From Candidatus Dadabacteria bacterium (GTDB lineage Bacteria; Desulfobacterota_D; UBA1144; Nemesobacterales; Nemesobacteraceae), in NCBI GenBank assembly GCA_022827275.1, contig JAJDTG010000009.1:1-59140 (forward strand): a stretch of 59,140 nucleotides of DNA, written 5' to 3'. The translations under genes and the position numbers were made by a program. Under the pieces are notes generated by a model. That model did not search any database and had not been told where the DNA came from. It saw only the letters and a program-made list of their open reading frames with translations. Shown here one piece after another: positions 1 through 8,484 of this stretch (positions within the stretch are counted from its first letter, which is position 1; every line of letters begins with the position of its first letter).

Positions 1-55
1 AAGGGAAATGGACAGAAAGGAAGTAGTTGAGGTAGGGTAATGGACAAGGCCGGAG

Positions 56-91
56 TTCAGGATCAAAGACTCATGAGTCTTTGATCCTGAA
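56..91. repeat. 36-bp perfect palindrome
   Basis: A perfect inverted repeat with no unpaired centre. Its arms meet at TCATGA, and every base from 56 to 91 pairs with its mirror base; pairing stops at 55/92. It lies 20 nt past the stop codon of the minus-strand peroxidase, where a terminator would be expected, but neither side has a T-run, so a standard intrinsic terminator is not supported. It could be a Rho-assisted hairpin, a protein-binding site or the end of a mobile element. Confidence 0.8.
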
Positions 92-111
92 ACTGAAGAA
101 ATGCCGAAAAC

Positions 112-1881
112 TTAAATTTGCGAAAAATTCCGAGCACTACCCTCCTCGTTCTCAATATCCGTGTTTCTGCGGATAATATCGGCAAGAGTTGTTCCTTGCA
201 CTTCTTTCAATTCCTCTTGCGAGAGGGTGCGTTCGTACCAGAAACGATCGCCGTCGCGCAACACCCTGAACTGACGGGAGACGATCGTGTGGAAAAGTTC
301 GCCGAGCATGGATTTGCCGTGGCGGTCTTCAGCGAGCCCCGTAACCCAGATATCCATATCGCCTGTCTTATCCGTACCATCTTCATTGGTTCCATAGGCT
401 TCACGAAGCCTTCTTTGCACTTCTGGATCTCCGGTTATGTCAGAAAAACTTTCCTTCCGCTCAAGCCCGAGAGCTTCGCGCATGTCATTGTAGCTTGGCA
501 ATCCGTGGTCGCGGCCGCGATGAATGTTTAAACTGGCCAGGTCAAATCCTCGCAGCTGAGAGGTTCCCGTTGCCTGATCGTCTACGAACAGGAAGTTTCT
601 GACATCATCAATAATTAATACGTCCACTCGCTGGTGCAGGTCGGCGGCAAACCCTCTGAGTATAGGTTCAATACCAGCCTCAGTGATCTTTTCTGGTTTG
701 AAGAAGACATCTTTTAATGGTAGCGCTTCAATTTCATTGCCTTCTGCGTCGACAAGTGGAATCTTTGGATCGAGCAATGTGTGTCCTACTCGGAAAGCGG
801 CCGAGGAGAATACGTTGGCAACACCTGAAAGAGTTGAATCATCATAATGAGAGTAAGATGGGAGAGCGTTGGGTCCCAGCAGCACAGGCAGGAATTCATT
901 GTAGGTAATTGCCTGTATGTGGGCGCCGACTATCCGTCTAGCCCTCTGGTAGATTTCCTCGCCCGATAGACTGGGGTTGTTCATGCCGATTTCCTCGGCA
1001 AGCCTGTTATGTTCACGCACGAAAAGTGTGTGCAATGAGGTTAAACCAATGTTTTCGTTGGCCCGCTCATCACCGGCGAGAAAAAAATCAGGACCCCGGA
1101 AGCGAAAGTTAGGCAATCCTGACTCATTATAGGGCAAGAAATTCCCCGAAGATGTCTTAAGCTTACCCGATCCGTCGTTTGTCCGTAATGCGTTTGCTCG
1201 TTCCGCATCGGAACCGTAAACGGTTGATGCGTCAATCCATCCGGTGATTTTGTTCAGTTGCTGACGCGGATTGTCTATTGATGTGCCGGTGGCTGGATCG
1301 TTGATGGCACGGTTAAAAAACATTTGGACTACACCGGTGCTTTCCGGATCAAAAATTTCATCCCCGGCCGGAATTTCGATATTGGCCGGCTCTGCCCGGG
1401 ACTCATCCGAAAAGGTCATATCGTGATCCATGAACTGTCCCCACAACCAAACGAAATTAGTTGCCGAATCCGGATTTGGAATTAATTCATCCTGGTTGTT
1501 TACGATATTGCTGATATTTCTGGGATTGGGGCGACCTGCCCCGGCAAAAGAACTGATCCCATCGGCGTAGGCGGGGGACGCAAGACGAATCAGCTGGACT
1601 CCGGCCTGATTCATTTGCGGATACCTTAGGTTGTTGCCACTTCCATTAATGGTTCTGTAAGGCTCGCTGTCGGTTGACCCGCAGGAACTGGCTATGGCTA
1701 ACATAGCAATCGCCAGCATAGAGCTGATTCCGAGACTAAGTAAGTGTAGCTTAGGGAGTCGGGCGCGCAGGCAGAAAGATTGTTTTATGTTTTTTACGCT
1801 GTTTTTTACTTTACATATTCCCACGTACTTTTTGCTTAGTGGGCAGTTTTCTGATCTGACAAGTCTTCTGAGTTGTCTCAA
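112..1881 (-). CDS. animal-type haem peroxidase, secreted or lipoprotein
   Basis: A 589-aa member of the animal haem-dependent peroxidase family (peroxinectin/myeloperoxidase type), which oxidises halides or organic substrates with hydrogen peroxide. The distal haem pocket is visible as WGQFMDHDM (Asp152-His153) and the proximal His as FRVGHT (His367); the family signature NIHRGRDHGLPSYN is near the C-terminus. The start is TTG at 1881 with GGAGG 6 nt upstream. This leaves a basic 45-residue N-terminus before a hydrophobic stretch (about 47-66) ending in ASSC, a weak lipobox at Cys67. Export, perhaps as a lipoprotein, is inferred. It is a single gene with no partner on its strand. The family assignment is firm; the substrate is unknown. 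Confidence 0.93.
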   Translation of the reverse strand: MRQLRRLVRSENCPLSKKYVGICKVKNSVKNIKQSFCLRARLPKLHLLSLGISSMLAIAMLAIASSCGSTDSEPYRTINGSGNNLRYPQMNQAGVQLIRLASPAYADGISSFAGAGRPNPRNISNIVNNQDELIPNPDSATNFVWLWGQFMDHDMTFSDESRAEPANIEIPAGDEIFDPESTGVVQMFFNRAINDPATGTSIDNPRQQLNKITGWIDASTVYGSDAERANALRTNDGSGKLKTSSGNFLPYNESGLPNFRFRGPDFFLAGDERANENIGLTSLHTLFVREHNRLAEEIGMNNPSLSGEEIYQRARRIVGAHIQAITYNEFLPVLLGPNALPSYSHYDDSTLSGVANVFSSAAFRVGHTLLDPKIPLVDAEGNEIEALPLKDVFFKPEKITEAGIEPILRGFAADLHQRVDVLIIDDVRNFLFVDDQATGTSQLRGFDLASLNIHRGRDHGLPSYNDMREALGLERKESFSDITGDPEVQRRLREAYGTNEDGTDKTGDMDIWVTGLAEDRHGKSMLGELFHTIVSRQFRVLRDGDRFWYERTLSQEELKEVQGTTLADIIRRNTDIENEEGSARNFSQI

Positions 1882-2391
1882 TGGGAACCTCCGTTTTAGT
1901 TATCTGTTCGTTGCGAAGATGCGATATTTCAGTAGCGGTTAATCCTGTAAGTAACGTTCACAAATCTGAGATTTTGGTTTCTCCAAACTGAACTCCACCG
2001 ATTTATGATGAGAGAAAATGAAGTTCAGCTTGATCGGTCGGATTTGGCTGTGCTGTGTTAAGTTTGGCTTCGCGTTAGTAGATCTATTTTCAAGATTTTT
2101 TGTTCTGCCTGTTTGTTTTGTTTCCTACATTTGTTTTCACCTCGTCAAAGCTTTTTTCGCAAGTTCATTTTGCTAAAAATGAGGGTAATCATAATCGAGA
2201 AAATCAAATCATGTCAATGGTTTGAAGTAGTCGGTTCTAATGCTCGAATTTTTTGTTTTATTAGAAAAAAAGACCCCATTTGGATGCCGAAGCAGGGATA
2301 TGTTATTCGGGGTTCGCTTAAGGTTGGATTTGCTTTGGGCAGGAAGATGATTTCTGCAGGATACTGATTCTGCGTGGTATAATTTCCGGGC
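1882..2391. other. intergenic region between divergent genes
   Basis: An AT-rich 510-nt gap between the minus-strand peroxidase and the plus-strand DUF924 gene. It holds the peroxidase GGAGG ribosome site at its left edge and the extended -10 box of the DUF924 gene at its right edge. A short plus-strand reading frame (2113-2367) has a low-complexity Phe/Ile-rich translation and no credible start signal; I do not call it a gene. No RNA or repeat was recognised. Confidence 0.5.
2375..2383 (+). promoter_or_regulatory. extended -10 promoter of DUF924 gene
   Basis: TGG followed by a consensus TATAAT (2378-2383) forms an extended -10 element. No good -35 hexamer is seen, as is common for extended -10 promoters. 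The ATG at 2392 is only 8 nt beyond the box, so transcription should begin at or next to the start codon, giving a leaderless or near-leaderless mRNA. Confidence 0.55.
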
Positions 2392-3027
2392 ATGAGAAAG
2401 GAAGGTTCAGCTACGGACGGAACCGAAGCAATCTCCGAGGTGCTGGGTTTCTGGTTCGGCGATCTGCGCGAGGGAGAACTGCCGGATAAAGAGAAGCAGA
2501 TGACCTGGTGGATGAAGTCGGAGGAGTTCGACGATCTTGTAAGGCAGAGGTTCGAAAAATATGTCCTGCTTGCCGAAAAAGGGGAACTCTCCCACTGGCT
2601 CGAAACCCCTTTGGGCACCGTGGCGTTTATAATAGTTGTCGACCAGTTTCCAAGGAACATCTACCGCGACACCCCGGGAGCGTTTTCAAGGGACTCGCTC
2701 GCCCTTCGCACCTGTCTTGAGGGCATTGAGAAGGGATTTGATCGAGATCTTCACCCAGTGCACAGGACATTTTTCTACCTGCCGCTTATGCACTCGGAGG
2801 ATCTGGAGATTCAGAGCCTGAGCGTTCGGAGGTACTCCGCTCTTGAAAACGAATATGCCTCGCACCCGCAAATCAAAGAAACCCTTGCCTGCTCAACAGA
2901 CTTTGCGGGACGGCACTTTGACATAATAAAGAGATTCGGAAGATATCCCCACAGAAACGTAGCTTTGGGAAGAGAATCCACCCCGGAAGAAACCGAGTTT
3001 CTAAAAGAGCCTGGAAGTTCCTTCTGA
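2392..3027 (+). CDS. DUF924 family protein
   Basis: A 211-aa protein of the DUF924 family, an all-helical TPR-like fold of unknown function found across bacteria and some eukaryotes. Family features visible are the N-terminal VLGFWFGDL, the WW pair near residue 43, and the core VVDQFPRNIYRDTPGAF, followed by HPVHRTFFYLPLMHSED and the late RFGRYPHRN. Length is typical of the family. The start is ATG at 2392; no Shine-Dalgarno precedes it and the -10 box is adjacent, suggesting leaderless translation. It stands 76 nt before mscS on the same strand. Family membership is certain, function is not. Confidence 0.92.
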   Translation: MRKEGSATDGTEAISEVLGFWFGDLREGELPDKEKQMTWWMKSEEFDDLVRQRFEKYVLLAEKGELSHWLETPLGTVAFIIVVDQFPRNIYRDTPGAFSRDSLALRTCLEGIEKGFDRDLHPVHRTFFYLPLMHSEDLEIQSLSVRRYSALENEYASHPQIKETLACSTDFAGRHFDIIKRFGRYPHRNVALGRESTPEETEFLKEPGSSF

Positions 3028-3103
3028 ATTCTTTCCACTGACTTTTTTTGTTGTTTAAGGTCAAGCGAGCGGGTATCTATATGATGGCCGTACATATGGG
3101 CGG

Positions 3104-4225
3104 TTGTATTTTTTGAACGAGGAGAACGTCAGATTGAATATTGAGGAAATACTCAGTCGCACTTACTTGGGCAATCCCGTCGAAACATGGCTCTGGGCGC
3201 TCGGAGCGGCGATCGTTTTAGCATTTGTCCTTAACTTTGTCCTGAAAAGGTTTGTGAGGTTGCTTGCCGATTTTGCCGAGAAGACGGAAACCGATCTTGA
3301 TGATCTGGTTTCGGCCCTTATAAAGAAGACCAGCATAGTGCTGATCATCATTTTCTCGGTCTACGTAGCGACCTTCTTTCTTGACCTCACCCAGCAGGTA
3401 AGGGAATTACGAAAAAGCGTAATAATTATCTGCCTTCTCGTTCAGGTCGGTTTATGGGGAAGCGGTTTCATTGATTATTACGTTTCGAAGAAGCTTGCGA
3501 ATATCGACATCGGCGCCGGCGCCACCGTAACACACTTAAGAAGCCTCGGTTTTTTTGCGAAAGTGGTTCTCTGGGTAATTCTTGTAATTCTCACGATTGA
3601 CAACCTGGGCTTTGACCCTACCACGATAATCGCGGGACTTGGAGTCGGTGGCATAGCCGTGGCGCTTGCGCTTCAGAACGTTCTGGGCGATGTGATAGCC
3701 TCGCTTTCCATTATTTTCGACAAGCCTTTTGAGGTCGGAGATTTCATCGTGGTAGACAATATAATGGGGGATGTCGAACACATAGGACTTAAGACCACCC
3801 GTCTCAGGAGTCTTTCCGGCGAGCAGCTTGTTTTATCGAATAACGACCTGCTTCAAAGCCGCATAAAAAACTACAAGAGAATGGACTCCCGCAGGATTAA
3901 TTTTTCTTTAGGAGTCATTTACGAAACGTCCTACGAGAATGTTGAGAGAATCCCCGTGTTGATAAAAGATATAATAGAGTCGGAACAGAAAACGAGGTTC
4001 GTCAGAGCTCATTTCAGCAGTTACGGTGATTTTGCTCTTAACTACGACATAGTCTATTTTGTCCTTAGTCCTTTGTTTGATGATTATATGGATATACAGC
4101 AGAGAATTAACCTAAAGATATTTAAAAAATTCTCCGAAGAAGGAATAGAGTTTGCCTATCCCACGCGCAAGATTTTTCTTGATTCGGTGGAAACTGCGTC
4201 GACCGGCGCAGGGGCAGGAGACTGA
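3104..4225 (+). CDS. MscS-family small-conductance mechanosensitive channel
   Basis: A 373-aa inner-membrane channel that releases solutes under hypo-osmotic tension. Hydrophobic helices lie near residues 25-46, 72-90, 104-122 and 148-166. They are followed by the pore helix containing AGLGVGGIAVALALQN (about 174-189), whose Gly/Ala packing is the MscS hallmark, then the beta domain (KPFEVGDFI) and a cytoplasmic alpha/beta domain. The start is TTG at 3104; upstream ATGs are in another frame. The gene ends 1 nt before the TTG start of argH, so the two are almost certainly co-transcribed. The first helix pair is longer than in E. coli MscS. Confidence 0.93.
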   Translation: MYFLNEENVRLNIEEILSRTYLGNPVETWLWALGAAIVLAFVLNFVLKRFVRLLADFAEKTETDLDDLVSALIKKTSIVLIIIFSVYVATFFLDLTQQVRELRKSVIIICLLVQVGLWGSGFIDYYVSKKLANIDIGAGATVTHLRSLGFFAKVVLWVILVILTIDNLGFDPTTIIAGLGVGGIAVALALQNVLGDVIASLSIIFDKPFEVGDFIVVDNIMGDVEHIGLKTTRLRSLSGEQLVLSNNDLLQSRIKNYKRMDSRRINFSLGVIYETSYENVERIPVLIKDIIESEQKTRFVRAHFSSYGDFALNYDIVYFVLSPLFDDYMDIQQRINLKIFKKFSEEGIEFAYPTRKIFLDSVETASTGAGAGD

Positions 4226-4226
4226 G

Positions 4227-5612
4227 TTGGCCAAGAAAGCGTGGGGAGGCCGCTTTGCTTCCCAAACACACAGTATCGCCGAGAAGTTTTCGGAATCGGT
4301 AAGTTTCGACAGGCGTCTTTACAAAGAAGACATAAGGGGAAGTATCGCCCATGTGAAGATGCTTCGCGAGACAGGGATTGTTTCCCGCAAGGACGCGGCC
4401 AGGATAACTAAGGGTCTGCAGGAGATCGAAAAGGAAATAGACCGTGGGGAGTTCACGTTCAGCGAGAGCTACGAGGATATTCATCTCAATATAGAAAAAA
4501 GGCTTATCGAAAAAACGGGCTCTTCGGGTGCAATGGTGCACACTGCCAGGAGCAGAAACGACCAGGTTCTTACGGACACCAGGCTTTACCTGAGGGGGGA
4601 GACAGAAGAGATAATTTCTCTTGTGTGTGCCTTGGCAGAGCAGTTCGTCGAACTTTCCGCAAAGAACCTGGGGGTGGTTCTTCCCCTATACACCCATGTG
4701 CAGCGTGCACAGCCGGTACTTTTATCTCACCATCTTCTGGCTTACTACGAGATGCTAAAGCGCGACCGTGAGAGGTTTATTAACTGCCTTTCCAGGGTGA
4801 ATGTGAGCCCGCTTGGAACCTGCGCCGGGGCGGGAACGTCGTTTCCGATAGACAGGGAGATGACCGCCGAGGATCTGGGGTTTAAATCGGTTTCCAGAAA
4901 CAGCATTGATGCGGTGAGCGACCGTGATTTCTGTGCGGAATTTGTATTCTGCTGCTCGGTTCTGATGATGCACCTAAGCAGGCTTTCCGAGGAACTTGTT
5001 TTGTGGAGCACAAAGGAGTTTGACTTTGTTGACCTCGGAGACGGGTTCACTACGGGTTCAAGCATAATGCCCCAGAAAAAGAATCCCGACATGTCGGAGC
5101 TCACCCGGGGAAAAACCGCCAGAGTCTACGGAAATCTGAGTGCGCTCCTGACCCTTATGAAAGGGCTTCCGCTTTCCTACAACAGGGACATGCAGGAGGA
5201 CAAGGAGCCTCTTTTTGATACGGTTGACACTGTGAAGCTTTGTCTTCTGGTTAATATCGAGATGCTGAAGTCGTTGGAATTCAAGGAAGAAAACATGAAA
5301 AAAGCGCTTCGGGGAGGCTTTGTCACCGCAACCGACGTGGCAGACTATCTGGCCCGCAAGGGTGTCCCGTTCCGTTCGGCCCACGAAACCGTGGGAAGGA
5401 TAGTTTCTTATGCCGAGCGGGGCGGAAAAGAGCTTTCAGATCTTAAGCTCTCCGAATTCCGCAAATTTTCCGAAAAAATCGACGAGGATATTTTCCAGGT
5501 GATAACGTTCTCGGGTTCCGTTGAGAGCAGGGACTCTCTAGGCGGCACTTCAACCTCAAACGTGAGAAAAGAGATAGCAAACGCCAGAAGGTTCCTCAAA
5601 AGATGCATGTAG
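4227..5612 (+). CDS. argH: argininosuccinate lyase
   Basis: Cleaves argininosuccinate to arginine and fumarate, the last step of arginine synthesis; acts as a cytosolic tetramer. I choose TTG at 4227 (MAKKAWGGRF), which gives 461 aa, the usual family length; the longer frame from 4152 would add 25 residues inside mscS. Visible are the catalytic His157 in THVQRAQP and the fumarase-superfamily signature GSSIMPQKKNPD at 277-288, carrying the catalytic Ser. It follows mscS by 1 nt and precedes thiE. The preceding-step gene argG is at 47.6 kb, so the pair is split. Confidence 0.96.
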   Translation: MAKKAWGGRFASQTHSIAEKFSESVSFDRRLYKEDIRGSIAHVKMLRETGIVSRKDAARITKGLQEIEKEIDRGEFTFSESYEDIHLNIEKRLIEKTGSSGAMVHTARSRNDQVLTDTRLYLRGETEEIISLVCALAEQFVELSAKNLGVVLPLYTHVQRAQPVLLSHHLLAYYEMLKRDRERFINCLSRVNVSPLGTCAGAGTSFPIDREMTAEDLGFKSVSRNSIDAVSDRDFCAEFVFCCSVLMMHLSRLSEELVLWSTKEFDFVDLGDGFTTGSSIMPQKKNPDMSELTRGKTARVYGNLSALLTLMKGLPLSYNRDMQEDKEPLFDTVDTVKLCLLVNIEMLKSLEFKEENMKKALRGGFVTATDVADYLARKGVPFRSAHETVGRIVSYAERGGKELSDLKLSEFRKFSEKIDEDIFQVITFSGSVESRDSLGGTSTSNVRKEIANARRFLKRCM

Positions 5613-5663
5613 CCGTTTTTCCGAAAGGGTCGGCGATGGTTTTCATTCTATTTGCGGTGCGCC

Positions 5664-6305
5664 ATGGGTTTTGAACTTAGGGGACTTTACGTAATTACCG
5701 ACGAGGGGCTGATTCCGCGCGGTTCTTTCTGTGAAACAGTTGAGAAATCGTTGGCAGGGGGAGCTGACATCGTTCAGTTAAGGGACAAAGCTTCCCCACG
5801 CTCGGAAGTCGTCGCCTTGGGCAGGGAGCTTCTCGGTATTACGAAGAGATACGGTGTGCCGCTTATAATAAACGACTCCCCGGAACTCATGATGGAAATA
5901 AAGGCCGACGGAGTGCATCTGGGCGAGGACGACCCGAACATAATACCCACGAGAAAAAAGCTGGGGAACGGTGCCATCATAGGCGTTTCCTGTTACGGTT
6001 CTCTTCCAAGAGGCATACACGCCGAGAGAATGGGAGCCGATTACGTTGTTTTTGGCACTCCTTGGTCCACTCCGACGAAACCCGGCAGAATTCCCACCCC
6101 TTTTGAAACTCTGGTCGAGGCGAAAACCGCTATCACGGGGATTCCGATATTCGCTATAGGGGGGATATTTCCCCATAATGCGCCGCAGGTGCTTGCTGCC
6201 GGGGTGGACGGTGTAGCGGTCATAACGAGTGTTTTCGGGTCAGACGACCCGGAAGAGGCTTCAAGGAACCTTTGCTCCGTTCTTAAGGATCACCCTGATG
6301 TGTGA
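5664..6305 (+). CDS. thiE: thiamine-phosphate synthase
   Basis: Joins HMP-PP and the thiazole phosphate (THZ-P) to give thiamine monophosphate. The 213-aa TIM-barrel shows GADIVQLRDK, INDSPELMMEIKADGVHLG, GADYVVFGT and FAIGGI with the C-terminal GVDGVAVIT phosphate-binding strand, all typical of ThiE. ATG at 5664 is preferred, as it begins right before the first barrel strand; an in-frame TTG at 5652 would add four residues, and neither has a strong Shine-Dalgarno. It lies 51 nt after argH and may share its transcript. No other thiamine genes are in the window. Distinction from the non-catalytic paralogue TenI rests on the retained substrate-loop residues. Confidence 0.9.
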   Translation: MGFELRGLYVITDEGLIPRGSFCETVEKSLAGGADIVQLRDKASPRSEVVALGRELLGITKRYGVPLIINDSPELMMEIKADGVHLGEDDPNIIPTRKKLGNGAIIGVSCYGSLPRGIHAERMGADYVVFGTPWSTPTKPGRIPTPFETLVEAKTAITGIPIFAIGGIFPHNAPQVLAAGVDGVAVITSVFGSDDPEEASRNLCSVLKDHPDV

Positions 6306-6318
6306 CCATCAATAAAGC

Positions 6319-6349
6319 AGCCCCTAGGTTGATAAACCTTATTCGGGCT
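6319..6349. terminator. possible bidirectional terminator hairpin
   Basis: Nested inverted repeats lie between convergent thiE and the minus-strand methyltransferase: outer AGCCC/GGGCT (6319-6323 and 6345-6349) and inner AGGTT/AACCT with a GATA loop. There is no strong T-run on either side, so termination is only suggested by position and structure. Confidence 0.3.
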
Positions 6350-7154
6350 TTGAGCATATGACGAGATGGTTTGAGGCTCTTCCCTCGTCAACCAGTTCCA
6401 GGTACGTATCGAAATACTCAATATGATAGCGGGTGTTTTCCTCTCCCTGCTCTTCTGCAATCACGGCGGAATGCTTTTTGTAAGCATCTCCCCAGTTTTT
6501 AACCTGAACCCGGAAATCCGCCACGTACTCAGTTATTTCCTCGATACGAAATCCGGCCGATTCAAGCTTTTTCCTGTAGCTTTCAAGCGAATCGTAATAT
6601 TGCGGGATAAGATAGCCCCTCGCCATTTTCTGCTTTGTTTCCTCGTCACCGGATATCTCGAAAGTGCCGCTTAGAAACGCCCACGTTCCGGAAGGCTTAA
6701 GCACCCTGAGAACCTCCTTGAAAAGCCCCGTCTTGTCAGAAAACACGTTCATCACGTTAAGACTTATTGCCAAGTCAAACGTATTTTCTGTAAATGGCAT
6801 TTCCATCGCGTCGCCCAGATGAAATTCTGTTTTATCCTCGAGCCCCGAGTTTTTCGCAAGTTTCCTTGATACGTCGACTCCCACCTCGTTAATCTCTATT
6901 CCGGATACCCTGCATCCGGTCCTGTCGACTATGTATATCGCCGGACCGCCCGCTCCGCTTCCAACGTCAAGCATGTGGGTTGTTTTCTCTATGCCGAGCC
7001 TTGGGATCAGTTGATCAAGATAACGGGGAGTGATAAACGACTGCTGTCCTATGTCGTCTTCTTTTCCCCATATGGATTCTCTTATAAGCCTGTTTGCGGG
7101 GCTGTCGAGCTGGTGAAGCTCGGAATAGTCTACCCCTATACGTTTTTCGCTCAT
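6339..7154 (-). CDS. SAM-dependent methyltransferase, class I
   Basis: A 271-aa Rossmann-fold methyltransferase. SAM-binding motif I is MLDVGSGAGGPAIYIVD (about residues 61-77), followed by an acidic end of strand 2 (GIEINE), HLGDAMEMPF (motif II) and the post-core FKEVLRVLKPSGTWAFLSG. The size, the N-terminal helical cap and the C-terminal YHIEYFDTYLELVDEG region resemble small-molecule N-methyltransferases such as phosphoethanolamine or glycine/sarcosine methyltransferases, but the substrate cannot be read from sequence. The gene is downstream of the porin on the same strand but separated by a terminator, so it is probably transcribed alone. Confidence 0.85.
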   Translation of the reverse strand: MSEKRIGVDYSELHQLDSPANRLIRESIWGKEDDIGQQSFITPRYLDQLIPRLGIEKTTHMLDVGSGAGGPAIYIVDRTGCRVSGIEINEVGVDVSRKLAKNSGLEDKTEFHLGDAMEMPFTENTFDLAISLNVMNVFSDKTGLFKEVLRVLKPSGTWAFLSGTFEISGDEETKQKMARGYLIPQYYDSLESYRKKLESAGFRIEEITEYVADFRVQVKNWGDAYKKHSAVIAEEQGEENTRYHIEYFDTYLELVDEGRASNHLVICSKPE

Positions 7155-7280
7155 CTGCCGTGTGTTTCCTCCGCTTGGATTTTTAAGGAATTTCCGTAAT
7201 TGAATCTACACTTTAATTACCTAAACGCAACGCTCTAGGCGGCTGCGGAAAGGAATTTTAAAAGTTAGTTGATTAGGAGA

Positions 7281-7326
7281 TAAAAAAACGGGGACACGTC
7301 TGAAGAAAACTCCAAACATGTCCCCG
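7281..7326 (-). terminator. Rho-independent terminator of the porin gene
   Basis: On the minus strand, stem CGGGGACA/TGTCCCCG (7319-7326 with 7289-7296) closes a 22-nt loop and is followed by seven T residues (7282-7288 as A on the plus strand). The stem can extend by two more pairs past one mismatch. It sits 67 nt beyond the porin stop codon. Confidence 0.85.
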
Positions 7327-7392
7327 AGAATATTAATCACGACAAAATCGCCGTCATGATTCAGATATTTAGATCTTAAAGTCTCTGGGTGA

Positions 7393-8484
7393 CTAGAAGA
7401 TTGCTACGTCAAAGTCATAGCGGAAACCGAGGCTGAAAGTATTTATACTATCGCCCTGATCCTCGTCAGTCAGTACCCATTCGGCAAAGACATCCAAGGC
7501 AGGATGCACCTCTTTAATCAAGGTAAGGTTCCCACCTATCAACTCGTTTCCGTCATCTGGATCAGACATGAAAAACCCTGCAAGTACCGTAACCCCGGGA
7601 GTAAAAGAGAAGGAAGAGGCTAGGTCGAGAGTATAGGGGTTGAGATCGCTGCCGTCGTCGTAATTGTCCGCTATGTACTGGTAGGTAACCGCCAGGTAGA
7701 TATCGTCACTTACGTCCAGGCTGGCGCCTACACCGAAGTAATTTCTGTCACGATCATTGTCGTCCTGATTCTGCCGCAAGTAGGATACGCCGATATAAAC
7801 CGGACCGGAGTTGAGACCCACGCCGACTGAAGCCGCGTCAACATTGTCAGAATGAGTGCCCCCATCACTGCTTCCCGACGTGCCGTCTACCTGCATACCC
7901 GCGTTTACGTCTAGTCCCCCAAAACTGTTCGCGTAGGTTACCAGATTACTGCTTCGGAAAGGACCCTGCTGGTCATATCCGAAAGGGCTTGCGCGATGAT
8001 AGAAAATGTCGGTTACTTCAGCAACGGTGTTAAAATAGGGATCCCATTGCTTACCGATAGCTACCATACCCATGTCCTCGCTTCGTAAACCCACGTAAGC
8101 CTGACGCGCGTCGCCGAAATTGCCGTTCTTTTCAATATCAACATCCCACTCTCCGTGCAACACCGCACTGAGCGTTTCAGTTATCTGAGTATCGGCTTTG
8201 ATCCCGACCCGGGAAAGTGCGTCGGTTATGTCGGTTGACGAATCCCCTCCGTCAACATCGCTATAGGTAACCCTTGGCCAGAACCTACCGTAGATTGAAA
8301 CATCGGTATCCTTGACCGGTGCTTCACTAGGCATTGCTTCTTCGGCCATCGGCTCCTCGGCCATTGTTTCTTCAGCAATCGGTTCCTCGGCTTCCCCTCC
8401 GCCCGCAAATGCTGAAAGCGGTACTGCCAACATGCCGGATGCCAGCAGGCAAATCATTAAAACCCTTTTGATAAAGTAATTCAT
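7393..8484 (-). CDS. outer-membrane porin
   Basis: A 363-aa Gram-negative-type porin forming a beta-barrel for passive solute diffusion. It has a clear Sec signal peptide (basic start, hydrophobic core to about residue 22, cleavage after AFA at 27). Then comes an acidic linker with four 5-residue repeats EE-x-x-A (33-52) before the barrel begins at VSIYGRFWPRVTY. The C-terminus ends in aromatic-alternating GFRYDFDVAIF with terminal Phe, the signal for BAM insertion. AGGAGG 7 nt upstream of ATG is an excellent ribosome site, and a strong terminator follows, consistent with high, monocistronic expression. Substrate specificity is unknown. Confidence 0.92.
   Translation of the reverse strand: MNYFIKRVLMICLLASGMLAVPLSAFAGGGEAEEPIAEETMAEEPMAEEAMPSEAPVKDTDVSIYGRFWPRVTYSDVDGGDSSTDITDALSRVGIKADTQITETLSAVLHGEWDVDIEKNGNFGDARQAYVGLRSEDMGMVAIGKQWDPYFNTVAEVTDIFYHRASPFGYDQQGPFRSSNLVTYANSFGGLDVNAGMQVDGTSGSSDGGTHSDNVDAASVGVGLNSGPVYIGVSYLRQNQDDNDRDRNYFGVGASLDVSDDIYLAVTYQYIADNYDDGSDLNPYTLDLASSFSFTPGVTVLAGFFMSDPDDGNELIGGNLTLIKEVHPALDVFAEWVLTDEDQGDSINTFSLGFRYDFDVAIF
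8329..8388 (-). repeat. 15-nt tandem repeat in porin linker
   Basis: Four imperfect copies of a 15-nt unit encode EEPIA, EETMA, EEPMA and EEAMP just after the porin signal peptide. In-frame units of this kind can change copy number without disrupting the gene, altering the length of the periplasmic or surface linker. Confidence 0.7.

Noticed and set aside
2113-2367. 84-codon plus-strand frame before DUF924
   Set aside because: Low-complexity Phe/Ile translation and no start signal; it spans the DUF924 promoter.
4152-4226. Upstream extension of argH
   Set aside because: The added 25 residues lie inside mscS and are not family-like; TTG 4227 restores the standard N-terminus and length.
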